Positions 10,805 to 20,800 are shown, counted from the stretch's first letter. The stretch is DNA of 64,000 nt from Fulvia fulva (GCF_020509005.1 NC_063018.1:62001-126000), one strand, 5' to 3'. Translations and numbers: made by a program. The notes: a model not told the origin generated them from the letters alone.

Positions 10805-13800
10805 CTACCTTGTCTGCAACCCTAGAGTTGTCCCCCTCTTCCTGCTCTCCTCCTCCTTCTTTCTCTCCTCAATCCATCTCTCTGTTTCCCTAGTAAGAGA
10901 GAACTGCTCCAAAAATCCTTGGTGGATGATCCACCTTGTAATTCTCTGGAGGTCTCCCTTATTGCTGATCATGGCTTGGAAGTTTCTGTTCCTTGCCCTT
11001 GCCCTCCATTCACCTCTCCCTGTACTCCATTCTTTGCAAACCAGAAGTCTATGATCGACATTCTGGGACAGGTAGCCGCATGGGCAACTCTTGTCTTCGA
11101 TACCTGGGACTTTTCTCTGATGCAGGTATGCCCTGACTCCGATGTGTTCAGAGCGGATTTGTATTGCTATGCTTGCTTCTGACCTGGTCAGGTCTGAGTA
11201 CAGTAGGTAGTTGTGGCTACCAAACTGTTGGAGTGCCTTTGGGGTTTCTGGCCTCTGTGGGGTTCTTGTCCATTCAGTCTTCCAGAGGAGTCCTGCCATC
11301 CTTTCAGCTAGAGACTGTTGCTTCTTCCCTTGGCTGGCTGCTGATCCTCTCCCTTGAGCCCTTCTGTCCTGTTCCTGCTGGGCTAGGTGCAGCTGTTCTG
11401 TTAGTTCTTTGAACTTCTGCAGGTCCTGCTGCTTCTGTGGGGCTGGATTGGGTCTTGCTTGTCTGTGCCTTCTTGTGCACTGGCTCCTGATTTTGTTGAC
11501 TGCCTTCTGGATTACTAGCTGGGCTGGGTATGCAGACGTCTTTCCTGCATACTGGTATCTCAACCCTTGAAGGTAGAGCTTGGCTGGTGGGGAGCCAGAC
11601 TCCATTTCGACCACCCTTGTTGGAGTTGACTTGTATGCTCCAAGCACCTTTTTCAGACAGGAGGCTTGGGCTCTGCTGATGGGATCTGCAATTCTCTTTG
11701 GGATCTTGTCTTGGGCTGACCAGATCTGGGCTCCATATAGCATGGCTGGCTTCACAATGGCCTTGTACATAACCTTTGCTTTCGCAAATGTGGCTCCCCA
11801 TGTGGAGGCTGTAAGCCTGTCAATTGATTGCCTGTTGTTGTCTGCTCTTGCCTGTGCTTTCTTGACCTGTGGTCCCCAGCTGAGCTTTGGATCCATCCAT
11901 ATTCCTAGCACCCTTAATTCACTTGAGGGTTCTGTTGTGTGTCCCTGAATAGTGATTGGGGCTTGCATATTGTGTCTGTTTCTGGCTCTACTGAAGTGGA
12001 TGAGTTGATACTTCTCTGGGGCAAATCTGGCTCCATGTTTCCTGGCCCATTCCTCACATTCCTTGTGTTTCTTCTGCAAGATTCTGCAGTTCTCTTCTGT
12101 GCTGTCTGACCAGGCTAGGATGTTTGTGTCATCTACAAACCCTGAGGCTGATGTGTTTCTGGAGTTTAGCTTTGCTGGCAGGTCTGCCATAAAGAGGAGA
12201 AACAGGATTGGAGACATTGTTGATCCCTGTGGGATTCCTGTCTCTGTAGGCATGCTGTCAGATTTGTATCTGCCCAGTCTTAGTCTTGTGGTTCTGCCTC
12301 TGAGGAAGGACTGGATAAACTGGACTGTCCAGTTAGGGATAGCCTTCTGTTTCAGGATGTGGATCAGCCTCTGGTGTGAGACATTGTCAAAGGCTCCTGA
12401 TATGTCTAGTGAGAGGAGTGTGGCTGCTTTGTTGTTCCCAAAGTGCCATAGGGTCTTGATCTGCTCTGTGATAAGTTCCACAGCTGTTAGTGTTGATCTT
12501 TGTTTCCTGCCTCCCATCTGTTCTTCAGGAAGGATTCCATGTTCTTCAGCTAGGTTTGTCAGCCTTTCTGCTATGATCTTTTCCAGGAGTTTGCCTAGTG
12601 TGTTGAGCAAGGCAATAGGTCTGTATGCCTTTAGCTTTGTGTAGTCCTCTTTCTGTGGTTTTCTCAAGACCACAGTCAGTGACTCCTTGAAGTGTTTAGG
12701 GCAGTGTCCTTGGGCCATGCACTGTGAAAAGATGTTTGACAGTGCAGGGGAGATCTGGTCCTTGCATGTCTTAATGAACAAGTTTGGAATCACATCTGGT
12801 CCTGGGGCCTTGTTTCCTGAGAGTCTCTTAATGATGCTCTTGATCTCTCCCTCTCCCACTGTGCAGGATTGCTCTAGTGGTGTTGGATACACACTGCCCT
12901 CCAGATCCTGCAGGTCAGCTTCTACCTGTGTGCCAAAGAAATGTTTCCCCAATGCCTGTGCCTTTCCTGGGAGAGTGTGTTGGATTACTCCTTCCTGGTC
13001 TTCAATGTTTGGAAACTGGGGCAGCATGTTTCTGTCCTGTGTGGGTTGTCTTGCCCACTTTGCTAGTTTCCACATCTTCTCAGGATTCTGGGTAATGGAT
13101 CCAACTGTTGACCTCCACTCCAGCATCTTGTCCCTCTTGATCTGGGCCTTCTTGTCTCTGGTTGACTGGTTGTATCTGTCCCATGCTTCCTGGGAGTGGC
13201 TCTGGGTAAGGGCTCTCCTGGCCTGCCTGGCTGCCTTGACCTTCTCTGAGCATTCCTTTGTCCAGAATGGCTTCTGGTACAGTGACTGTTTCTTTTCTCT
13301 GGTGTGGGCTGCCGCAGTTTCCTGCATTGTTCTAACCAGTTCTGCCACTGCTTGGTCTATGTCTAAGGCTGTTTCCAGTCTCCTGGTCTCTAGTCCAGCT
13401 AGCTTCTGTTCCAGGTCTTGTCTGATCTGTTCCCAGTTGGCTGCCTTCCAGGCCAGCTGAGGTTCTAGGTCTCCTTCCTGCTGTGTCTGTGTTTCAAACT
13501 CCACCTGAATTGGGAGGTGATCTGATGAGGACTCCAAGTCCTGGTTAACCCAGCATCTGGTGACCTTCTGCTGCAGGTCATGTGATGCAAAGCACAGGTC
13601 AATGGTGCTTGAGCTTGCTCTCTGTGACCAGGTAGTTAGGCCCTTTGGGGTAACTAGGTGCATGTTGTTGCTTTGGGTAGTGGAGAGGAGTCTGTTAGCT
13701 AGGAAGTGATGGGCAGGTGCAAAGTCTGATCCCCATGTAGGATGGTGCAAGTTGAAGTCTCCCAGCACGATGTGTTGGGAGTCACTCTGCAGGATGTCTG

Positions 13801-14191
13801 GCAGCTGTTGTAGTGTGCCCAGCTGGGTGCTGCTTCTGGAGCTGGGGGGTGGGTTGTATACACTGTGGATGTGGATGCTGCCTTGGTTGGTGTTGAGTCT
13901 GACTGAGGTGATGTCTCCCCCTTCCTGTTGGATTTGTTCCCAGCTGTCTGTTGCCATCTCTTTGCTGATGTACATGCATGTTCTAGGGGTGCCTTGTTTG
14001 GCTAGGAGTGTGTGATACCTTGGGTCGTTAGCAGTAGATGGTCTGTTAGATTTGCTGTTGATCCAAGGTTCCTGGACTGCAATAACTAGGTGTTTCTTTG
14101 GGTCCAGTGCTTGGAGAAAGCTTCTCTGGACCTTGTGCTGGCTTTTGTTGACGTTGTACTGGATAGTGGTAAGATTAGGTGTCTCAATCAT
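10805..14191 (-). CDS. LINE ORF2: endonuclease-reverse transcriptase
   Basis: 1,128-aa replication protein of the intact LINE; nicks target DNA and reverse-transcribes the element RNA onto it (target-primed reverse transcription). N-terminal AP-like endonuclease, residues 1-235: VQEPW (E41), VYNP (111-114), GDFN (144-147), SSDHLP (222-227). Reverse transcriptase, about 450-740: NKAPGPDVIPN (460-470), LDISGAFD (first Asp near 595), GIPQGSTMSP, and the catalytic FVDD (685-688). Near the C-terminus is a CPCG..H..C zinc motif typical of this clade. I see no RNase H domain, which many Tad1-type elements have. The start ATG overlaps the ORF1 stop in ATGA (14,188-14,191), implying termination-reinitiation. 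Confidence 0.94.
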   Translation of the reverse strand: MIETPNLTTIQYNVNKSQHKVQRSFLQALDPKKHLVIAVQEPWINSKSNRPSTANDPRYHTLLAKQGTPRTCMYISKEMATDSWEQIQQEGGDITSVRLNTNQGSIHIHSVYNPPPSSRSSTQLGTLQQLPDILQSDSQHIVLGDFNLHHPTWGSDFAPAHHFLANRLLSTTQSNNMHLVTPKGLTTWSQRASSSTIDLCFASHDLQQKVTRCWVNQDLESSSDHLPIQVEFETQTQQEGDLEPQLAWKAANWEQIRQDLEQKLAGLETRRLETALDIDQAVAELVRTMQETAAAHTREKKQSLYQKPFWTKECSEKVKAARQARRALTQSHSQEAWDRYNQSTRDKKAQIKRDKMLEWRSTVGSITQNPEKMWKLAKWARQPTQDRNMLPQFPNIEDQEGVIQHTLPGKAQALGKHFFGTQVEADLQDLEGSVYPTPLEQSCTVGEGEIKSIIKRLSGNKAPGPDVIPNLFIKTCKDQISPALSNIFSQCMAQGHCPKHFKESLTVVLRKPQKEDYTKLKAYRPIALLNTLGKLLEKIIAERLTNLAEEHGILPEEQMGGRKQRSTLTAVELITEQIKTLWHFGNNKAATLLSLDISGAFDNVSHQRLIHILKQKAIPNWTVQFIQSFLRGRTTRLRLGRYKSDSMPTETGIPQGSTMSPILFLLFMADLPAKLNSRNTSASGFVDDTNILAWSDSTEENCRILQKKHKECEEWARKHGARFAPEKYQLIHFSRARNRHNMQAPITIQGHTTEPSSELRVLGIWMDPKLSWGPQVKKAQARADNNRQSIDRLTASTWGATFAKAKVMYKAIVKPAMLYGAQIWSAQDKIPKRIADPISRAQASCLKKVLGAYKSTPTRVVEMESGSPPAKLYLQGLRYQYAGKTSAYPAQLVIQKAVNKIRSQCTRRHRQARPNPAPQKQQDLQKFKELTEQLHLAQQEQDRRAQGRGSAASQGKKQQSLAERMAGLLWKTEWTRTPQRPETPKALQQFGSHNYLLYSDLTRSEASIAIQIRSEHIGVRAYLHQRKVPGIEDKSCPCGYLSQNVDHRLLVCKEWSTGRGEWRARARNRNFQAMISNKGDLQRITRWIIHQGFLEQFSLTRETERWIEERKKEEESRKRGTTLGLQTR

Positions 14192-15447
14192 GACTCATCC
14201 ATGCTGGTCTCCTGCTGGTCTTCTCGTGCTTCCTGCTGCTGGCTGCTATTTGGGATTGTGGTAAGGTTGAGCCTGCTTTGTGACGGGTCTCTTCCTGCAA
14301 CCACAATTGATTTTGGTCTACCCATAGCAGGGTGGCCTTGGGCCTGTGTGGTCTCTTCTGTTCTGCCTCTTTTCAGAGGGTTGTAGACAGTCCTTAGGGG
14401 TTCTTGGGTGATTGTCCCTGTCTGGAATCTGATAGGGGTGTTGATCCTGGCTTCTCTTGCCCTCCTCTTTGCCTCAATCCTAGCTGTGCAGTCTTGGGAC
14501 CAGGAAGGGTGTTTCTTTCCACAGCATGCACATCTGGCTTCACTCTTTGGGGCTGTGCAATTCTGTACTTTGTGGCTACCAGCACAGTGGGAACAAGTGT
14601 CCTTTTGGCTTGGGCATCTAGTAGAGATATGACCATACTGTTGGCACTTGAAGCATTGCAGTAGTCTGTGGGTGCTTCTATGGATTTCTGTGTCCATTCT
14701 TTCACATTCCCAGAAGATGCCCTTGTCAAGCACGGTGTTTGCCTGTTCTGCAGTGCCTATCCAGAGCACTAGAGAAGACTCTCTCTTTGTGTCCTTTGTC
14801 TTTCTGTTGACCCATGCTGCTTTTGTGATCTGTAGCCCTGGGCATACAGCCTGGTTCTGGTCCTGCAGCCTCTTAAGGTCTCCTTCAATGTCAAACTTTG
14901 TGGTCATCCCATGGGCAATAACCATATTTTGTTGGTGTGAGACCTTAGCCGTCTTGCCTAGTTTGACTGTCCACTCCTTCTGTGTCTCTAGCCTCTTCCT
15001 GTCTTGCTCCTGTGCTGTGAACAGCTTAAGGACACCTCCCTTCTCTTTCCTGGCTCCAATGATGCCTTGTATCCCAATCTTCTGTATGATCTCCTTGCCT
15101 GACAGGCCCTCAATCTCTTTCTGCTCTTGCTGGTCGGAAATGTAGACCTTGATAGCTGTTTTCTGGGGGGGAGGGTTTTGGGATGCAACTGCTGCCCAGG
15201 TTGGTTGGCTTAGTTTCTGGCCTTCCTGTGTCCTCTTCTTTGCTGCTGCTGCTACTGTCCTGTTAATGATCTGTCCTGTTTGGCTCCTTAGTGCCTTTAG
15301 CCCTCCAAGGAGCTCCAAAATCATCCCCTTAAGTGCTCTTTCTAGGTGCTCGCCATCTCCTGCCATTGCCATTGTTTCTGCCTTCCTGCAGACCTCCTTC
15401 CACTCGTTACTCTCCTGCTCCTGGTCGTTTCCTGCGATCGCTATCAT
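14188..15447 (-). CDS. LINE ORF1: gag-like RNA-binding protein
   Basis: 419-aa protein expected to bind the element RNA and form the ribonucleoprotein with ORF2. Three zinc knuckles lie in a row near residues 265-320: CFKCQQYGHISTRC (CX2CX4HX4C), CSHCAGSHKVQNC (CX2CX3HX4C) and CACCGKKHPSWSQDC (CX2CX3HX6C), the arrangement usual in I/Tad1/Jockey-type ORF1. The N-terminal third is helical and Ala/Lys/Glu-rich. The C-terminus is Gln/Arg-rich and probably disordered. The first ATG is only about 30 bp from the element's 5' junction, so the leader is very short; a few bases of 5' truncation cannot be excluded. ORF1 ends in the ATGA overlap with ORF2. Confidence 0.9.
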   Translation of the reverse strand: MIAIAGNDQEQESNEWKEVCRKAETMAMAGDGEHLERALKGMILELLGGLKALRSQTGQIINRTVAAAAKKRTQEGQKLSQPTWAAVASQNPPPQKTAIKVYISDQQEQKEIEGLSGKEIIQKIGIQGIIGARKEKGGVLKLFTAQEQDRKRLETQKEWTVKLGKTAKVSHQQNMVIAHGMTTKFDIEGDLKRLQDQNQAVCPGLQITKAAWVNRKTKDTKRESSLVLWIGTAEQANTVLDKGIFWECERMDTEIHRSTHRLLQCFKCQQYGHISTRCPSQKDTCSHCAGSHKVQNCTAPKSEARCACCGKKHPSWSQDCTARIEAKRRAREARINTPIRFQTGTITQEPLRTVYNPLKRGRTEETTQAQGHPAMGRPKSIVVAGRDPSQSRLNLTTIPNSSQQQEAREDQQETSMDES

Positions 15448-15477
15448 CGTGTCACGCCTCTATTGAAGAGGTAGTTT

Positions 15478-15492
15478 ACTATACCTATATAG
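15478..15492. repeat. 15-bp target-site repeat, middle copy
   Basis: ACTATACCTATATAG between the 5' end of the intact LINE and the ATAG tail of the truncated LINE. Identical to the copies at 10,592 and 17,823. Confidence 0.8.
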
Positions 15493-16746
15493 ATAGATAG
15501 ATTTGTCATTCCCCTGTTCTAGGACCCTATCCGGCCTATGCAGGTATATATCTATTGTTATGTACAAAGGGAAACCCGAATAGGTGAAAACCCTTCCCGC
15601 CCCCGACTACTCCTTGTCTAGATTAGCTTTCCCTCTGAACGTACGTAGTCCATGTCACTACCCCGTTAGCCCCCGCTCCTAGCCGGTCTCGTCGCGCTGC
15701 GTCGTGTCCTCTCTTCCTGCACTGCTCCTACTAGGCGGTACTGTTCTAGCCAGCCCTTCTCTAGTATCCAGTTCGTAATGCGCCGTAGGTCTTCAGCGTT
15801 GTTAAGAAGTGCCCCAATCGTCCGGTTCCTCGCCTTTGCCATCCACTCCCCCCTTCCTAGCGACCACCTCGGACAGACGAGGAGTGCGTGCCGTACGTTC
15901 TGGGAGCGATAGCCGCAGGGGCAGCTAGTATTCGTGTATCCTGGAACCTTCCTCCATGATAGGTACCCCTGGAGGCCGATGTGTTCGCTTCGCAGTTGGG
16001 TTGCTATGCTACTCTGTGCCCTCGTAAGGCGGTAGTGGATGAGCTTCGGGGGGTGCTTGACCGCGGATTTTGTAGCTGACCATTCCTTAGGTTGTCCCGC
16101 TGGCTGAGGGCGTCCACTATGCCCTACAACCTGGTTGTTCCACCTCTCTTTCCATAGTTGCTCTACAAACGATTTCTCACCTTCCCATTGTGTTGCTAGC
16201 TGTTCGTCCCTTGCCCGGTAGTTCGGCTCGTTTCCGGGTCGAATGCCCTTGTGCGCTGGTACTGATTCGCGGGCCCTTGCGACTGCACTGGCGATGACCT
16301 TCTGTACTGGGTACTGTGCCGACTTGCCTAAGTAGGAGGTCCGTAGTCCCTGGATGTATAGGTCGATCGGCGGTATAGCGGTCTCGTGCTCAAGCATCCT
16401 CGTTGGTGTCGACTTATATGCCCCGGTGACCTTCCTTAGGCATTGGTTTTGGATCTTCGCTAGCGGCGCGACGAGTCCCTTCGATGGGCAGGCCCTCTCG
16501 CCTAAGGACCACACTTGGCTGCCATAGGTAAGGACTGGCCGTACAATAGCCGTATATAGAAGTCGTGACTGCCGGAAGTCCGCCCCCCATGTGGACGCAG
16601 TGAGCCTCTGGCATGATGCCATATTCTGTTCAGCTTTCCGTAATATTGCCTGTACGTGCTTCCTCCACCGTAGCGCCGGGTCCACCCATAGTCCGAGGAT
16701 CCTGAGCTGATTTGCCGGGTTAGTCGTGTGCCCCTGTATCTGGCAA
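15493..16746 (-). mobile_element. 5'-truncated second LINE, not RIP-mutated
   Basis: Minus-strand LINE whose 3' end is a short ATAG/ATCT tail at 15,493. ORF2 coding similarity to the intact LINE runs up to about 16,745, where IQGHTT aligns with the same residues of the intact ORF2, then stops. All of ORF1, the endonuclease and most of the RT are missing. CA and TG are present, so it arrived after the RIP of its surroundings. The copy is clearly divergent from the intact element, so it is a different subfamily and not a duplicate. Confidence 0.85.
15666..16685 (-). pseudogene. C-terminal fragment of LINE ORF2
   Basis: 339 open codons with clear similarity to the intact ORF2 C-terminus: LTASTWGADF (intact LTASTWGATF), GAYKSTPTR, SIATQLRSEHIG, and the zinc motif CPCGYRSQNVRH..C. 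The frame continues upstream of the first Met to about 16,745 (RILGLWVDPAL), so the Met is not a natural start. The catalytic FVDD and the endonuclease are absent. It is a dead 5'-truncated insertion whose remaining frame is still open, indicating youth. Confidence 0.85.
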
Positions 16747-17822
16747 GGAAGGAATCGTATTTAGCAAGCTAGCTACGAGATAAGGTGACAAGTCTTAACC
16801 GCGCTTTCCCACTCATCTAGCACCACCGTGTAGCCTCGTTTCGAGAGGTTAGCCCGGAGCAAAAGCTTCCCTCTACGCCCTCCCTCCCTGTTTGCTCCTT
16901 AAGCCAATATCCACCTCCATAGGCCTAAGCCCTTTAGTGCTCTCTATTGACCGACATGCGCATCCGTCCTCTCGGGCTGTACAGACAGTGTCAGCCGTCG
17001 CTGCCAGTGTACACCACGCCCCAGGTTTTGACGCCCTTCGCGTTACCGCAGCCTATCTCTAGAAAGCGGCCGTCCATGCCTCGCAGGTTTGCTCGGGGCA
17101 CACACCACGCCGGGCAGCGTACTCCTTGCGTTTCCACCTACTAACCAATATGAAGTTCCTTATCACCCTGCCCTCGATCCTCCCCGATCACAGAACTAAT
17201 CCACTTGCATTGTACGTCTTTTCCCCGTCCTAACAGCCGTCTTTTCCTTGCTTAGGCTATCGTCTTTTCCTCGTCGCAATCTACCATGTCAGACTAGGTG
17301 CGTTGTGTAGCGGGACAGGCAGTGCCTCAGGCAAAACCCTCGTTCCCATACCGGGTGTTTAACAGGCCCTTACAGGCTTCGTCGCGTGTCCACCTACCCA
17401 CCGCATTGCCCGCTGGCAAACACCAGATTGTTTCGTAGTCCGCTCGACGCCGTTGCATAGTCCGCTCAGTTGTTGTTCTGTAGTCCGCTCGTCCAATGTT
17501 CGTCGCTTAGCCCGCTCGGTTTGCGGTCTCCGGAGGTGAAAATTCTGCACTCATACCAGAGGTGTCCTGTCGAGCGTATAGGCCACGGTTCCGCGCCCTT
17601 CTTACACGTAGAAAGAAGAGGGACTCGCTCCCGACACGAGTACACGCTCGTCGGATGGTTTTCATACCCGTTTTGCTGGTAGTCCTCTGTTCGCCGCGGC
17701 TTCGCCTACGCTACGCGCCCGTCGCGCCCACGACGCTCCAGCGTGAGAATACTTGGCTCTCTCGTAGCTAGACGAGAGGTTCGTAGCCGACACCACGTAC
17801 AGGTGATTCTCGTCGTCGACCT
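16747..17822. other. Iteron-rich, non-RIP-mutated segment next to the truncated LINE
   Basis: About 1.1 kb without credible genes (longest frames 60-70 aa, unrelated to anything I know). It lies inside the same insertion as the LINE copies, since the next copy of the 15-bp target repeat is at 17,823. Two sets of short direct repeats occur: CGTCTTTTCC at 17,215, 17,238 and 17,261 (exact 23-bp spacing), and TAG(T/C)CCGCTC at 17,436, 17,458, 17,481 and 17,508 (22, 23 and 27 bp spacing). It may be the 5' untranslated/promoter region of an internally deleted LINE, or a separate element. Confidence 0.5.
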
Positions 17823-17837
17823 ACTATACCTATATAG
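17823..17837. repeat. 15-bp target-site repeat, right copy
   Basis: ACTATACCTATATAG at the point where the interrupted, RIP-mutated LINE ORF1 resumes. Confidence 0.8.
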
Positions 17838-20800
17838 TAACCTAGTACTTCCGGTACTAGGGATTTGGGTATACTATAAAGTACTATAGGTAGGAGACCT
17901 ACTACGGCTACTACGTAAAGGTATATAATACCCGCGAATGCCCCTAACCTAATATAAGTAAGTACGCTAACGACGGCGGGGACTATAAGGCGTAGATAGG
18001 CGGATATAGAGTAAAGAGGTAGGTAGCGGAATAGGCGGTAGGAGCGCGCCTAGGTATACGCTAGGAAAGAGGAGGAATAGCGATAGTACTATACCGTCTA
18101 AGAGTCGACGCCGACGGCTTCTAGCTAGTTATATATAGGAGTAAGAAGAGGAGGCCAAACGGCGATAGACGCTTAATATACGGAGTAGGCCGACTAGCGT
18201 TTACCGACCCCCGGGCTTAGGGCCTCGGATAGACGCGCCTCGATACGACGATATTCCACCCCTACGGAGGTAGCGCGCCCTTACCGGTAGCTACGCTAGC
18301 GACGCCGGCCCCGCGATAGGATAACGGAGGCGAGGGCGAGGGCGACGAGGACGATAATATAGTAGTAAACCTACGGAGGTAAAAAGGAGAACTATAGCTA
18401 ACATAATAGTCTAACTATAAATAGTACGCTTACCTAGCCAACTATCGTATAGTATAACGCTAATAAGAGTAAGGATAAGGCCTAGAAGCTACTCCTTAGC
18501 CTACTATACCCTAGCCGGTACTATATAGTTGCTATCTAAGAGTAGTAGACAAACGGAAAGACAATACTCGTAGACCCGAGATACTACCTTATAGTACTCT
18601 AAGGCGACTAGCCGGTAGCGCGGGTCTACTTCTACGTAAGTAAAGAAATCGCGATAATAACGTAGACAACCTTTACCTACTCTAGCGACATAGCCTCTCT
18701 ACGGCTACGCCTTACCGACGGTAAGATAATAGCTATCTATAACGCCTATAACCCGTACTTAAAACCGGGCTCGATAGAAGACGATAGCTAGTCGGCTACC
18801 CTCTACTAGCTCTAAGAAGCTCTCTAAGAGGAAGCTTATATATATATCCTAGTCGGCGACCTTAACCTCTACTACCTAAGATAGAGAGGCGATAGCGTAC
18901 TCTCGGCCTATAGCGCCGTAGACGCGCTTATCGGTCTAGTAGAGGTATCCGGCCTTAGCCTAGTACTTCCCGTAGGTACGGCTACGTATTAGTAGAAAAA
19001 TACGACCTAGATAATTAACCTAACCTTCGCGATATAGTAGATAGCCTAGCGGACTATCTTCTACGATACGGACCTAGAACTCGATACCGGCTATCTAGAC
19101 TACCTAGCTATCCGTACGACGTTCGACGTAATATATCTATAGGCGCTACTAGCCCTTAAACTACGGCCTTAGTAGAAGAGAGCGGACTAGAAGGAGATTA
19201 ATAAGGTACTATAAGAACGAATAACGGCCCTCGTACCGCCGGTACCCCTCCGCCTAGAGGCGGAAATCGACGCGGCGGTAAGGAGCCTATAGTAGTATAT
19301 AGTAGGAGTAATCCGGGATAAGATCCCCTATACCCGACCCTCGAAGTACGCGTCGCTAGCCTAGTCGTAGGAATACGTAGACGTAGTCCGTATAACGGTA
19401 GCGGCGCGGCGCCGGTAGAACGAGATAAAATAGGACGCTATATACGTCCGGTACCGCCGACTAAATAATAAGAAGGGTAGGATTATTAGGCGCTAGGGTA
19501 ATACTACGTAGCGTAACGCCGTCCGCGAAGTTATAGGAGACCGAAGTAAGGTCTAGAAGCTCGCTAGGTAGGCGCGTACGAGGAAGCTAGAGACGCCGCT
19601 ACTACTACTATAATTCCTACCTATCCGTAATAGGTAAGAGGTCCTCTAGGAAGCCTAGTAAGGTAGAGCCGACGCGCTAGTAGAGGCGTTCTTCCCTCCT
19701 CCGGTCACTACCCGACTCGACGATATTAAAGGCTTTATATACCTAACGGAGCTCGAGACTAGCTAAGAAGTAACGGAGGCGGAGGTACTAATAGTACTAA
19801 AAGTAGCGCTACTAGACAAGGCCCTAGAGCTAGATAAGATCCCTAACCGATTCCTTAAGTACTACTACTAGACGCTCGCCCCGTATCTCGTAGGGCTATT
19901 TACGGTATACCTCTAGTAGTTATACGTACCGACTCCCTTCCGGTACTCGAGTATAGTCGTTCTCCGTAAGGAGAGTAAGGCTAGATACGACGTTAGGAAG
20001 GCCTACCGCCTAATAGCTCTACTTAGTACGATCGGTAAGGCGCTAGAGCGTATCGTAGCCGATCGTATCTCTAAGCTAGCCGAGGAGTACTAGCTCCTTC
20101 TAGCCGAGTAGATAGGAGCCCGACTAGGGCGGTCTACGACGACCGCCCTAGAGCTCGTTACGGAATAGGTTTATATAATCTAGGTAATACGCCGATAATA
20201 GGTCGCTACCCTACTATCCCTCGATATCTCGGGGGTATTTGTTAAAGTTTCCTACGCCCGACTACTCTATAACCTCCGGGCGAAAGGTCTACCTAGCTAG
20301 CTCGTCGCGTTTGTTAAGTCCTTCCTTAGTAACCGGTCTACGTAGCTCGTCCTAGGGGAGAAGCGTAAATCTTAGATACGGCCTACGGAAACGGGGATCC
20401 CGTAGGGCTTATCGCTCTCTCTAATCCTCTTCCTTTTCTTCGCCTCTACGCTCCTCCCGCTACTTAGGGGAAGCGCCGACGGTACTAACTCCTATATAGG
20501 CTTTATCGATAATACGAATATCCTAATATATAGCGACTTAACCGAGACTAACTACCGCTAACTCGAAGCGGCGCTCGAGGTATATAACGAATAGGTAGCG
20601 CGATACGGGGTAGTCTTTATACCTAAGAAGTACTAGATAATCTACCTTACGAGGACCCCAAAGAAGTATAACCTCTAAGCTACGATCGAGGCCGGGACCG
20701 GCGTAAGCTAGATTACTCTATAGCTATCTATCCGGGTCCTAGGATTCTAAGGAGATATATAGCTCTAGTAGTACGCCTACCTAAAGTAGCTCCGGTAGCG

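Larger units (their letters stand above)
10607..15477 (-). mobile_element. Apparently intact two-ORF LINE (Tad1-like), not RIP-mutated
   Basis: Non-LTR retrotransposon on the minus strand. It has a very short 5' leader (15,448-15,477), ORF1 (15,447 to 14,188), ORF2 (14,191 to 10,805), a 3' untranslated region of about 185 bp, and a simple tail of three to four ATCT units ending at 10,607. Both frames are open. CA and TG are common throughout, in sharp contrast to the flanking relics, so it inserted after the neighbourhood was RIP-mutated. It is flanked by the 15-bp repeat ACTATACCTATATAG on both sides. ORF1 with zinc knuckles plus ORF2 with AP-type endonuclease and RT is the Tad1/I-type layout of fungal LINEs. 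With both ORFs intact it may be mobile; activity cannot be read from sequence. Confidence 0.92.

Noticed and set aside
12687..13460. 257-codon plus-strand frame
   Set aside because: Antisense shadow of the LINE ORF2; no domain of its own.
17215..17517. Regularly spaced short repeats resembling a CRISPR-like array
   Set aside because: Ten-bp motifs in a eukaryotic transposon context, unequal spacing, no Cas genes.
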